DNA of 64,000 nucleotides from CAVVUC01 sp963751395. Lineage in GTDB: Bacteria > Verrucomicrobiota > Verrucomicrobiia > Chthoniobacterales > Chthoniobacteraceae. Below are positions 32,131 to 40,610 of this stretch, piece by piece. Positions within the stretch are counted from its first letter, which is position 1, and each line of letters starts with the position of its first letter. The notes under the pieces are model-generated. The model did not search any database, was not told the origin of the DNA, and saw nothing but the letters and a program-made list of their open reading frames with translations. Location: assembly GCA_963751395.1 (NCBI GenBank), contig CAVVUC010000004.1, forward strand, positions 62,001-126,000. The letters run 5' to 3'. A program made the translations under genes and the position numbers.

Positions 32131-33432
32131 ATGAGAACTCCCCGCAGTCTTCTTCACCCCCGCGACGAAATTGTGCAGACCATGGAGCGCATCTACCGCT
32201 ACCGGATGACGACGACTTCCGGCGGCAACCTCTCGATCCTCGACGACGAGAACTCCATGTGGATCACGCCCGCTCGCGTGGACAAAGGCGGGCTGCGGCG
32301 CGACGACATCGTCTGCGTGCGGGCCGACGGAACCGTCGATGGCATCCATCCGCCGTCGTCCGAGCACCCCTTCCACCGCAGCATCTACCGGGCGCGACCC
32401 GACATCCGCGCGATCGTGCATGCGCATCCGGTTGCGCTCGTGGCCTTCAGTATATGCGGGGAAAAACCGAACACCGCCCTCTTTCCACAGGCGCATCATG
32501 TTTGCGGAAAAGTCGGCTTTGCCCCGTATGCGCTGCCCGGCAGCGAGCAACTCGGGCAGAGCATCGCTGCGGAGTTCGCCACCGGGCCGCATTGCGTGAT
32601 GATGCAGAATCACGGCGTGGTCGTGGGCGGCGGCAGTTTGCAGAACGCCTTCGAGCGCTTCGAGACGCTCGAGTTCACAGCCAAGACGGTCATCAAGGCG
32701 CGCATGCTCGGAGAGGTGCGTTTTCTTACGCGGGACCAGATCGAACTCGCGGAGCAATGCCGCGACGAGCGCGAGGAGTTTGTCCCCGCCGCCGCGACGA
32801 CTGCCGAGAAAGCCCTGCGACGCGCGCTGTGCGATTTCGTCCGGCGCGGTTATCACCAGCGGCTCATGACGAGCACCGAGGGGAGTCTTTCCGCGCGGCT
32901 CGATGAAGACTCGTTCCTGATCACCTCCTACAACGTCGATCGCAAATCCGTTGCGCTCGACGAACTCACCTTGATTTCACGCGGGCGGCGCGAAGCGGGA
33001 AAAATTCCGAGCCGGGCCGCGCGCATCCACGAGGCGCTTTACCGCAAGCACCCGAAGGTGCAGGCGATCGTGAACGCGATCCCGGTGAATGCGACGGCGT
33101 TCAGCGCCAGCGCGGCGTTGCTCGACACGCGCACGATTCCCGAGAGCTACATTTTCCTGCGCGACGTGGCGCGGATTCCGTTCGACGTGCAATACGGCGA
33201 ACCCGGGCGCATCGCGGAAATGGTGTCGCCGGAATTCCCGATCGCGCTTTTGGAAAACAACGGCGCGCTCGTGCTTGGGACCACCGTGCTCGATGCGTTC
33301 GACCGGCTCGAAGTGCTCGAATCCACCGCCGAGGCGATCATCAACAGCCGCGCGCTCGGCGAAGTCGCACCAATGAACGAGGCCGTGATCGACGAACTCA
33401 TCGCGGCGTTTCTCACGCCGAAAGGCGGGTAG
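32131..33432 (+). CDS. Tandem class II aldolase/adducin protein with degenerate second domain
   Basis: A 433-residue protein made of two class II aldolase/adducin domains. Domain 1 (about residues 10-215) has the zinc histidines in VHAHPVALVAFS (H97, H99) and the late histidine in MMQNHGVVVGGG, plus SGGNLS, so it may bind metal and act on a sugar phosphate or related carbonyl compound. Domain 2 (about 225-430) aligns along its whole length, but these positions read VNAIPVNATAFS and LLENNGALVLG, so all the metal histidines are lost. I begin at the ATG at 32131; the frame extends upstream to 31978 without family similarity. The substrate is not evident from context. A terminator stem overlaps the stop codon. 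Confidence 0.87.
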   Translation: MRTPRSLLHPRDEIVQTMERIYRYRMTTTSGGNLSILDDENSMWITPARVDKGGLRRDDIVCVRADGTVDGIHPPSSEHPFHRSIYRARPDIRAIVHAHPVALVAFSICGEKPNTALFPQAHHVCGKVGFAPYALPGSEQLGQSIAAEFATGPHCVMMQNHGVVVGGGSLQNAFERFETLEFTAKTVIKARMLGEVRFLTRDQIELAEQCRDEREEFVPAAATTAEKALRRALCDFVRRGYHQRLMTSTEGSLSARLDEDSFLITSYNVDRKSVALDELTLISRGRREAGKIPSRAARIHEALYRKHPKVQAIVNAIPVNATAFSASAALLDTRTIPESYIFLRDVARIPFDVQYGEPGRIAEMVSPEFPIALLENNGALVLGTTVLDAFDRLEVLESTAEAIINSRALGEVAPMNEAVIDELIAAFLTPKGG

Positions 33433-33452
33433 CAAAGGAGTCCCGCCTTTTT
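33421..33452 (+). terminator. Terminator overlapping the end of the aldolase gene
   Basis: AAAGGCGGG (33421-33429) pairs with CCCGCCTTT (33442-33450), followed by TT. The left arm is the last three codons of the gene. The next gene converges from the right. Confidence 0.7.
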
Positions 33453-33468
33453 GCGACAGCGCCGGACT

Positions 33469-34617
33469 TCACATCGCCCGGTAGATGATCTCCAGCGCAA
33501 GCACGGCGTAGGAGGTCACGAGGGCGGGGTCTTTTTCCATCCAGCGGCCGGCTTCGTTCGTCCACGTGCCATCGGGTTTCTGGAGGTTGATGAGCTTGAT
33601 CGCGAGGTCCTTGCGCCAGTCCACCTTCTTGCCGTCGGCCAGTTCCAGCTCGGTGATGCCGTAGGTGGCGAGGGCTTTGGCCATCATGTGGTAGTAGTAA
33701 AAAAGCCCCTCGGCTCCCATGCCGGGGTTTTCGTCGAGCGTGTAGTGTTTCTTGAGCCAGCCGACAACCGCCTCCACGCGAGGGTCGTCCTTTTTCAAGT
33801 CGGCGTAAATGTAGCTGAGCAGGCCCGCGTAGCTCATGCTGCCGTAGGAGCGGAGGGCCTTCTTGCCGTTCGCCAGTTCCATCTCGCCCGCCATGCTGTT
33901 GCCGGGGAAATAAATGAAGCCGCCCTTGTTTGCCGGGTCGTCACTCGCCCACGGCTCTTTGTTGTACTCCGGCAGGTTCTGCGTGCGCTGGATGAATTCC
34001 CTCACCGCCGCCCAGTTGAGGTCCTTCGTTCTGGCGAGTTCCTTGCCAGGAATCGTCCCGGTCTGGCGCAGTGCGTCGAGGGCCATGACGGTGTTCGAGA
34101 GGTCCGGGTGCGCGCGGTTCGAGCCGGTCGGGCCGTAGCCGATGCCGCCGTCGAGCGAGGCGTTGGCGAGCCCCCTGGCCTGCTGGCCGATGACGAAGTT
34201 TCTCGCCGCCTCGATCGTGGGCCGGAACTTCTCGTCGCCGGCGGCGGCGAGCGCCGTGAGCGCGAGCGAGGTGTTGTAGTTGGCGAGTCCTTTGCGGTAA
34301 ATCCCGCCGTCGGGTTGCACGCAGCCAAGCAGGAAGTCGTAGCCCTTCTTGATGAACTCCGGCTTCTCCTTCCGGAACGTCCCGCCCGGTTCATTCATGA
34401 AAGCGGTCAGCGGCAGCGCGGTGAGCGCCGGATTTTCCGCCATCGACCATGAGCCGTCGGCACTCTGCTGGCTCTTCAAAGCCGCCAGGCCCTTGTTGAC
34501 CGCGATCTGAACTTCGTTGCGCAGGGAGAGGTTTTCGGCGCGTTTCGGGATGAGGTCCGCGGCAAAAGCAGCCTGATGCGCAAGCGCGGCGGCGAGGATG
34601 ATGGCAGGAACTTTCAT
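33469..34617 (-). CDS. Secreted prenyltransferase/squalene-cyclase-repeat protein
   Basis: A 382-residue protein with a signal peptide (VPAIILAAALAHQAAFA) and repeats of the terpene cyclase alpha/alpha-barrel type: LAALKSQQSADGSWSMAENP, LLGCVQPDGGIYRKG, NASLDGGIGYGPTG, LINLQKPDGTWTNEAGRW. Such QxxDGxW-like repeats occur in squalene-hopene cyclases and in many secreted proteins of Planctomycetes and Verrucomicrobia that are not cyclases. The DXDD acid motif of hopene cyclases is not seen, so cyclase activity is unlikely. The ATG overlaps the stop of the YdjY-like gene (ATGA), indicating one operon with the phosphatase-like gene. A longer frame to 35340 is only the open shadow of the preceding gene. 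Confidence 0.85.
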   Translation of the reverse strand: MKVPAIILAAALAHQAAFAADLIPKRAENLSLRNEVQIAVNKGLAALKSQQSADGSWSMAENPALTALPLTAFMNEPGGTFRKEKPEFIKKGYDFLLGCVQPDGGIYRKGLANYNTSLALTALAAAGDEKFRPTIEAARNFVIGQQARGLANASLDGGIGYGPTGSNRAHPDLSNTVMALDALRQTGTIPGKELARTKDLNWAAVREFIQRTQNLPEYNKEPWASDDPANKGGFIYFPGNSMAGEMELANGKKALRSYGSMSYAGLLSYIYADLKKDDPRVEAVVGWLKKHYTLDENPGMGAEGLFYYYHMMAKALATYGITELELADGKKVDWRKDLAIKLINLQKPDGTWTNEAGRWMEKDPALVTSYAVLALEIIYRAM

Positions 34618-35357
34618 GATGGATTCGGAGTTGGTGTTTGCGGTGATTCGAGTTTGATCGTGATCTCGACCGGAGTTTTTTCCGGCGGGACTTTTTTCGC
34701 GTTGATGAGCCACGCTTCGTCGCTGTCGTGGTCGGGCCGCGGGTTGTTCATCAGCGCAGCGGGATCGGTGACAAGCGCCACGAAAGAGAGCTCCTGCTGC
34801 GCGAGAAAGATGCCGTCGATGATCTGCGAACCGTTGTAAACAAAGGGGCCCCGGCTCATCGGCTTCTTTTTTAGATCGTTGGTCACGAAGTCCTCGACGG
34901 GCATTGTCGCCTCCTTTTCTCCGCGTTTGCATCGCACCGAAATCGTGACGATGTCGCCCTTGATCTCTGGTGCCTTTTTCAGATAAGCCGCATCGATCGC
35001 TGTCGGCGGCGTGGTTTTTCCACTTTCGGGCGGCGCTCCCGTCGCGCCGAGGAACAACATCGCGAGATGGAGATGGTACGGCTCGGCCTTTGTCGCGAAA
35101 AGGCTCTCGTGGGTTTTGCCGTTCGAGCCGACGAGCAGGTACTCGATCAAGCCCGAGGTCATGTTCACCGTTGCGGGAATCGTGACGGTCTTGGCGTTCT
35201 TGTCGAATTTCACGTCGCCGATCTGAAAAACGCCATCGCCGATTTCGCGCATCGGCGGAATGGAATCGCTCTGCGACGCGGCTGGCTCCGCCGCGACCGC
35301 GACTCGCGCGAGAATGCATAATCCGACCAGTCGATGGCAAAAACCGGGGAGCTTCAT
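34614..35357 (-). CDS. YdjY-like secreted protein
   Basis: A 247-residue exported protein with a signal peptide (HRLVGLCILARVAVAAEPAA). The core segments KNAKTVTIPATVNMTSGLIEYLLVGSNGK (positions 45-75 in the protein), THESLFATKAEPYHLHLAMLFLG and GSQIIDGIFLAQQELSFVALVTDPAALMNNPR match the YdjY-type domain common in planctomycetal and verrucomicrobial secreted proteins. No enzyme activity is known for the family. I start at the ATG at 35357, 5 bases after the phosphatase-like gene; the longer frame to 35603 overlaps that gene. It is translationally coupled to the following gene. Confidence 0.82.
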   Translation of the reverse strand: MKLPGFCHRLVGLCILARVAVAAEPAASQSDSIPPMREIGDGVFQIGDVKFDKNAKTVTIPATVNMTSGLIEYLLVGSNGKTHESLFATKAEPYHLHLAMLFLGATGAPPESGKTTPPTAIDAAYLKKAPEIKGDIVTISVRCKRGEKEATMPVEDFVTNDLKKKPMSRGPFVYNGSQIIDGIFLAQQELSFVALVTDPAALMNNPRPDHDSDEAWLINAKKVPPEKTPVEITIKLESPQTPTPNPS

Positions 35358-35362
35358 CCGGG

Positions 35363-36637
35363 TCAGAAGTTGCTTTTCAGGATTCGGAAAATGTCGGTGT
35401 TGTCCAGGAATCCGCGCACGGCCTCCGATCCCGGTCCCACGCCAACTGCAATCACATCGCCCGCTGTGTTGATCGCGGAAGGCGCGTAGAAAGCCGCCGG
35501 CGCGACGTTCGCTTTCGTGGGCGATGGCTGCGCGACTGGCGCGGCCGGGGCGTTCGCTGTCGCGGCGGCATCGCGCGCGACTCCGTTCGGTCCGGTCGCC
35601 CATGTGATGGAGGGAAATCCGAACGCGTTCGTGCCGAGCAACCCGACGCCATGATCCTGCCGGAGCGGATAGCCGTTCAACGCCATCCCGCCCGTGGCAT
35701 GTTTCCCAACGGCGATCGTCAGCGTGTTTTCACCCGCATACTTGAGCGCGGTCGCCACGGCGCGATCCAGGTCCAGCGTCTCAGTGATCACGTGTTCGCC
35801 ATCGTTCTGTTCCGCCGCGCGCGTGATCAACTCCGCATCCACGACAAGAAGATAGCCGCCGCGATTGTATTGCAGGAACTCGATCGCGCGTCGCACCATG
35901 TCGGACAGCGACGGCTGCTGGCTGCCCGATTCGATCTGGGTGCTGTAGGGCAGGTCGTCGTTGCTGAATATCCCAACCCTCCGCGCCGAACCAAAAACAG
36001 CGGCGTTCTCCAGCTCGGCTTTCGATCGATAAATCTCCGCGCCCCCCTGCTTCATCTCCAGCAAAAGATCGCGTCCATCTTTTCGCTTTCCGCCATTTGA
36101 TTCCGAAACGAACTGCCCCGCCCCTCCGCCGAGCGCCACATCCAGCTTCCCGCCGTCGGTCAGTTGCGTGGCGATGTTCGCCGGATCTCCGCCGTTTGCC
36201 GCGTGCGCGTAAAAAGCAGCCGCCGTTGAGTCGGTGAGGTTCCCGGTCGTGATCAGCCCGACCGCCCGGCCGCTCGCCCGCGCGGCGTCAATCATCGACG
36301 ACAGCATCCCGCCGCGCGGGTCGATGGCGATGCTGCGGTTGTTGACCTTCACCCCGGTCGCCAGCGCCAACGCGGCGGCCGGTGAATCGGGAACGGCAAA
36401 GTCATTCGCGTGATTCGAGACAAGCGCGACATTCGGGAGCCGCTCGATCGCCAGCTTTTCATCGGCGTTTCCGGAGTAAAGCCGCGCGACGGTGAGGTTG
36501 CTGCCCGTGAGGCCGTCGCCAACGAAAAGGATGATTCCAAACGGCTTTTGCACGACCCAGGCGCGGAAATACAGAAACCCGAACCCGATGAAAACCAGCA
36601 GGCAAAACAAAGCGAGCAGTTGGTTGCGAAGTTTCAT
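35363..36637 (-). CDS. Alkaline-phosphatase-family protein with altered metal sites
   Basis: A 424-residue membrane-anchored or secreted protein (hydrophobic N-terminus NQLLALFCLLVFIGFGFLYF). The first metal and nucleophile regions are recognisable: IILFVGDGLTGSN and the serine region VPDSPAAALALATGVK. The later sites differ from E. coli PhoA: VDAELITRAAEQND stands where the metal-binding Asp and His of EGxxIDxxxH are expected, and TIAVGKHATGGM replaces the usual TADHETGG. The C-terminus is rich in alanine and proline. It may be a non-catalytic or altered-specificity member. It heads an operon with the YdjY-like gene (5-base gap) and the cyclase-repeat gene. Confidence 0.82.
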   Translation of the reverse strand: MKLRNQLLALFCLLVFIGFGFLYFRAWVVQKPFGIILFVGDGLTGSNLTVARLYSGNADEKLAIERLPNVALVSNHANDFAVPDSPAAALALATGVKVNNRSIAIDPRGGMLSSMIDAARASGRAVGLITTGNLTDSTAAAFYAHAANGGDPANIATQLTDGGKLDVALGGGAGQFVSESNGGKRKDGRDLLLEMKQGGAEIYRSKAELENAAVFGSARRVGIFSNDDLPYSTQIESGSQQPSLSDMVRRAIEFLQYNRGGYLLVVDAELITRAAEQNDGEHVITETLDLDRAVATALKYAGENTLTIAVGKHATGGMALNGYPLRQDHGVGLLGTNAFGFPSITWATGPNGVARDAAATANAPAAPVAQPSPTKANVAPAAFYAPSAINTAGDVIAVGVGPGSEAVRGFLDNTDIFRILKSNF

Positions 36638-36711
36638 GCGATGACGAAAGGGCTACAGATTCGATGAGCATCGCACGCATGGAAAGTCAATTCATGTCCC
36701 GAACTCCTTCT

Positions 36712-36776
36712 TAATTTTTCTCCTGCTCTCCGCACTTCCGTGAAGATCAAGAGCACGAGCAGGAGAAGGATTAAGA
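36712..36776. repeat. Palindromic repeat of the family that carries the group II intron elsewhere
   Basis: CTTAATTTTTCTCCTGCTC faces GAGCAGGAGAAGGATTAAG, with GATCAAGAGCACGAGCAGG in the right half. It resembles the sequence on both sides of the intron at 57.7-59.7 kb. The rest of the 335-base gap (36638-36972) between two divergent genes should hold their promoters; I see no other structure. Confidence 0.75.
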
Positions 36777-36972
36777 ATCCGGATCGGGAGCGAAGCCGCG
36801 CCTGCAAAGCTAGACTCGTGCCCCGGCCGTTTTCTGCGTCGATTATGAGAGTTTGAGAAACCGAACAGGCGATTTCTCGACGGGACGAAACGCACGTTTA
36901 GCTGGGAGACTCTGCCCCGCAGGAGGCGCTTGGAGCCGGTTGGCATACTGGACGCTCTTTATTTGAGTGGAT

Positions 36973-37572
36973 ATGGAAAAGATTTCCGCTCTCAAAAAGG
37001 CAATGGTTGCACTGCTTGTTTTTGCCGCCGCTCATGCCGCCTCTGCCGCGACGCCGATCGATCTCGGTTCCACCGCACGCTCGACTCCTTATGACCGCTA
37101 CATGAATCCCGTCAAACACGTGTTGACCCATCTCGACGGAGAGATGACGACGCTCGAACGCGTGCGGGCGCTGATGCACGAGGGACGCAGTTTTCGCTAT
37201 TCGTTCACCGAACCCTACCTCCCGGCATCGCCCGAGGAGACCGCCGCGACGCGCAGTGGCGACTGCAAGGCGAAGGCGCTCTGGCTCGCCGATCAACTGA
37301 ACGATCCGAATGTCCGCTTCGTCATTGGCAAAGCCCGCGCCAGTTCGCGGATCAGCCACGCATGGCTGATCTGGCAGCACGAGTCGCAATGGTGGATTCT
37401 GGACTGCACGAACCTGCGCGAGCCGATCCCCGCCAACCGGGTTTCGCCCCGCGAATACATCCCGCTCTATTCGTATTCAAAAAACAGCGCCTATCGCCAT
37501 CAAGGCCTGCGGATGCAAGTGGCAGACCGGGTCGCGACGCGCGGCACGCCGGTCGCATCGAGCTGGCAGTAA
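36973..37572 (+). CDS. Transglutaminase-like cysteine peptidase family protein, secreted
   Basis: A 199-residue exported protein with a signal peptide (KAMVALLVFAAAHAASA). It has the transglutaminase-like triad: cysteine in SGDCKAKALWLADQL, histidine in SRISHAWLIWQ, and aspartate in WWILDCTNL. The size and spacing fit the bacterial transglutaminase-like cysteine peptidase group, acting in the periplasm, in which some members are proteases linked to adhesin processing (BTLCP type). Whether it acts on one of the local giant proteins is not known. The start is the ATG at 36973, with a GTG two codons upstream as an alternative. A terminator follows at 37595. Confidence 0.82.
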   Translation: MEKISALKKAMVALLVFAAAHAASAATPIDLGSTARSTPYDRYMNPVKHVLTHLDGEMTTLERVRALMHEGRSFRYSFTEPYLPASPEETAATRSGDCKAKALWLADQLNDPNVRFVIGKARASSRISHAWLIWQHESQWWILDCTNLREPIPANRVSPREYIPLYSYSKNSAYRHQGLRMQVADRVATRGTPVASSWQ

Positions 37573-37594
37573 TCGAATTTCCTTGGGTAGCTCC

Positions 37595-37632
37595 AGACGC
37601 CCGGGCCGCGAGGTCCGGGCGTTCTGTTTTTG
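37595..37632 (+). terminator. Rho-independent terminator after the transglutaminase-like gene
   Basis: AGACGCCCGG (37595-37604) pairs with CCGGGCGTTCT (37615-37625, one bulge), followed by GTTTTTG. It lies 23 bases after the stop codon. Confidence 0.75.
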
Positions 37633-37649
37633 AGCGAAAAACTATCGCG

Positions 37650-40598
37650 TCACACCGCGATCTCACGCAGCGAGGTGTCGGCGGTCGAAGTGATCGGATC
37701 AACCAAGTCGGTGCCACTACCGGCAGTCAGCAACTGGGTTTTTGCGCCCACTTTGAAGGAGGCGATCTGCTGTGCGACGAAGCCGAAATGATCTCCGCCC
37801 CCGGCTGTTCCGGTAATGCTCCCGCCAATCACGATGCCGGCTATTTTCGAGACGATGGCGGCATTGTCGGCGCCAGCGATCTTTGCGTTGCCGGCCGTTC
37901 CAAAACCGCCGGCACCGGCATCGTAAGCGCCTGCGACGACGCTGCTGGCCGTCCAGTTCTTCAGCACGGTGATCGTGCCGATTTGCGCGTCGGGATTCAC
38001 CGGATTCAAATTCGTGTCGTAGCCAGCGAGGATGTTGGCGAACTCCACGTTTCCACCCAAAAGGGTTCCTCCGACGGTGAGACTCTTGATGGCAACGTCG
38101 GTCGTCAGGCCTTGCACTGCCTGACCGCGAGCCGAAATGACTGCGGCCTTCACCAAGGTGCCGGTGAGATTGCCTTTCACGGTGATCGAGCCGATGTCGT
38201 CGCCCGAGCGAATGGAACCGTTCACCATGTCGCCTCCGATCATGACCGTTGTCATTTTGCCCGAGGTCAGCGAGTCCGTGCCGCTTAAAATGCTTCCGCT
38301 CAGGACGCCCGTGCCTGCGGTCAGTGAATGGGCGATGGTCACGCCCGCCAGCATGCCCGCAGCGTTGATCTGGCCGGAGCCGTTGCCTGTCGAACCGAGC
38401 ACTCCGAAGAGGCCATTGACAGTCACTGTGCCGATGTCGCCCTGAATCTCCGAGTCGGGACCGAAAAACGTGTGGCTCAATATCGCGCCGCTGTTTGCGC
38501 CCGCTCCGCCGAGCAACGATCCGCCAACGGCTACCGAGTTGATCTTGTTTCCGCTGATCTGACCGGAATTCGCGCCAGCATCCCCTTTCACGTCACCCAG
38601 AACCTTCACAGAACCAAGCAATCCGACCGCTGAAATGACACCGCTGGAGGCACCGACACCCGCTTGCAAGGATTTGACCGACACAGCGGTCATGCCGCCT
38701 CCACTGCTGATCTCGCCGGAGTTATCGCCCAATCCACCTTTCACATCGCCAGTAACCACGACGCTGCCGATGCTGCCGGGGATCGTTGAATCCAACCCGC
38801 TGAAAATCGATCCGCTGTTCACGCCCTCGCTCCCGTTCAAAGAGCCGCCAATGGAGACGCTGGCGATTTTTCCGCCGGCGGAAATGCTGCCTGTGCCCAG
38901 AAAGGGAGTGCCCGAGACGTTCTTTGCGATCTTGACGGAGCCAATGTCTTTCGCTGCCCAAATGTAGCCGGTTGAGTCCTTGGTGCCGCCAAGCAGAGAT
39001 CCGCCAAGGGTGATTGAACTCAGTGAATCGCTCGATAGAACTTCGCCTGACTGAAGCCCTGCGCCTCCCTGAATGTCATTGGCAATCGTGACGGCTCCGA
39101 GGATGTCGATGCTCACGATCGCCCCACTGCTGCGGCCCGCTCCGCCGATCAGACTGCCCCCGGTCAGTGCAGAGCTGACCAGCTTGCCGTTGATCGCAAC
39201 GCCTGAGATTTTGCCGGCGCTGTAAATCCGGCCTGAATTGTCGCCTTCACCACCCCTTACATCGCCACCGATTTTCACCGTGCCGATGCCAGCGAGGCTT
39301 TCGATCGTGCCGCTGCCGGTTCCCTTGCCACCGGAAAGTCCCGTGAACTGATTGTTTGCCAGGCTGCCGGTGATCACGACGCTCGAGATTTTGCCGGCGC
39401 TGAAAATTTCGCCGGAGTTATTGCCATCGCCACCCGCCACGGCACCGCCAATGGTCACCGCACCCATGTCACCCTTGCTATAAATGAGCCCGCTGCTGAA
39501 GCCTTTGCCTCCGATGAGACCCATTAGCTGGTTGTTCAGCAGCTTGCCGCTGATCACAACGCTCGCCAGTTTTCCGCCGCTCTGGACTTCTCCGGAGTTT
39601 TTACCGTCGCCACCGATGACCGCCCCGCTGATCTTCACCGCGCCCATGTCACCTTTGCTCAGAATGATTCCGCTGGATTCGCCTGCTCCACCGTATATCG
39701 AGCCGCCAAGCGTGAAGCTGCTTATTTTACCCCCCGAACTGATTTCGCCCGAGTTGTTGCCACCGCCACCAGTCACGTTGCCCGCGATCTTGATGAGGCC
39801 GATGTCCGAACTGGTTGCGATCAAGCCGGATGTCGCAGCACTCCCGCCGATCAAGGAGCCATTGATGACAATCGAGCCGATCTTGCCGGGCGCGGTAACG
39901 ACGTTATTGGTAGTGCCATCGGCAACATTGAACGTCGCGTCCTTCATGTTCGTCGCGACTGTCAACGACCCAATCGCACCAACAATCTGGCTGGCGAGGC
40001 TCGCCGTCAGATCGGCAGGATTCTGCGTCGTCAGGCCGCGTTCGCCGATGGAGTTAACATTGAGACTCGTCAATGCGGTCGTCTTGCTGGCGACTCCCGC
40101 AGCGATGCGACCGAGGTCGCCGTCGATGGTCACCGCGCCGAGCGTTTTCCCGGCGGCGTTTATGTAACCCACATCGGCAAATCCATTCGCCACCAGCGGG
40201 CTTGGTTTTACCGCGGAAACATTGAGACCTGCGCCGTCCACTCCGGCGACTGCGCTCAGATCGATCGTTTGAAGCTGTTGCAGGGTCAGGTCAACGGTGA
40301 CGGGAGATGTCTTCACGTCGCCGGTGTCGAATTTGAAGATCGAGTTGACGTTTGTGGCCGTGAAGATCGCCTTCGTGCTCTTGACCGTCACCAAGTCACC
40401 ATCTGCGTCGTGGTAAGTGACTGTGAACGGATTCACGAGCACCGCCGGCGAGATACGTGTTTCCAGCGGCTCGATGCCATCGCTGGATTCGCGTTGCGAG
40501 GACTTGGGGCGGATGCCGCGAGCCAGGGAGACCGGCGCCGATTTCTTGCGTGTGCCCAACCAGCGGCGAAATGATTCGAGAAGTTTTCCTTTGCGCAT
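37650..40598 (-). CDS. LEPR-type secreted beta-helix repeat protein
   Basis: A 982-residue protein. The N-terminus is basic and carries the signature DGIEPLETRISPA at about residues 40-53, the LEPR-type motif found near the start of large exported proteins in Verrucomicrobia and Planctomycetes. From about residue 120 to 900 it consists of roughly 35-40-residue glycine-rich repeats of the form GDIGxVxIxGxVxGGxGxNSGxIxSxGK, with alternating valine/isoleucine positions expected of a parallel beta-helix. No catalytic motif is visible. It lies 12 bases after a secreted cyclophilin gene in the same orientation, so the two are probably coexpressed and the foldase may help it fold. Confidence 0.83.
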   Translation of the reverse strand: MRKGKLLESFRRWLGTRKKSAPVSLARGIRPKSSQRESSDGIEPLETRISPAVLVNPFTVTYHDADGDLVTVKSTKAIFTATNVNSIFKFDTGDVKTSPVTVDLTLQQLQTIDLSAVAGVDGAGLNVSAVKPSPLVANGFADVGYINAAGKTLGAVTIDGDLGRIAAGVASKTTALTSLNVNSIGERGLTTQNPADLTASLASQIVGAIGSLTVATNMKDATFNVADGTTNNVVTAPGKIGSIVINGSLIGGSAATSGLIATSSDIGLIKIAGNVTGGGGNNSGEISSGGKISSFTLGGSIYGGAGESSGIILSKGDMGAVKISGAVIGGDGKNSGEVQSGGKLASVVISGKLLNNQLMGLIGGKGFSSGLIYSKGDMGAVTIGGAVAGGDGNNSGEIFSAGKISSVVITGSLANNQFTGLSGGKGTGSGTIESLAGIGTVKIGGDVRGGEGDNSGRIYSAGKISGVAINGKLVSSALTGGSLIGGAGRSSGAIVSIDILGAVTIANDIQGGAGLQSGEVLSSDSLSSITLGGSLLGGTKDSTGYIWAAKDIGSVKIAKNVSGTPFLGTGSISAGGKIASVSIGGSLNGSEGVNSGSIFSGLDSTIPGSIGSVVVTGDVKGGLGDNSGEISSGGGMTAVSVKSLQAGVGASSGVISAVGLLGSVKVLGDVKGDAGANSGQISGNKINSVAVGGSLLGGAGANSGAILSHTFFGPDSEIQGDIGTVTVNGLFGVLGSTGNGSGQINAAGMLAGVTIAHSLTAGTGVLSGSILSGTDSLTSGKMTTVMIGGDMVNGSIRSGDDIGSITVKGNLTGTLVKAAVISARGQAVQGLTTDVAIKSLTVGGTLLGGNVEFANILAGYDTNLNPVNPDAQIGTITVLKNWTASSVVAGAYDAGAGGFGTAGNAKIAGADNAAIVSKIAGIVIGGSITGTAGGGDHFGFVAQQIASFKVGAKTQLLTAGSGTDLVDPITSTADTSLREIAV

Positions 40599-40610
40599 GG
40601 CTGATTTGTT

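Noticed and set aside
33469..34617. Squalene-hopene cyclase function
   Set aside because: Only the repeat type is shared; the DXDD motif is absent and the protein is about 380 residues, much shorter than the ~630 of cyclases.
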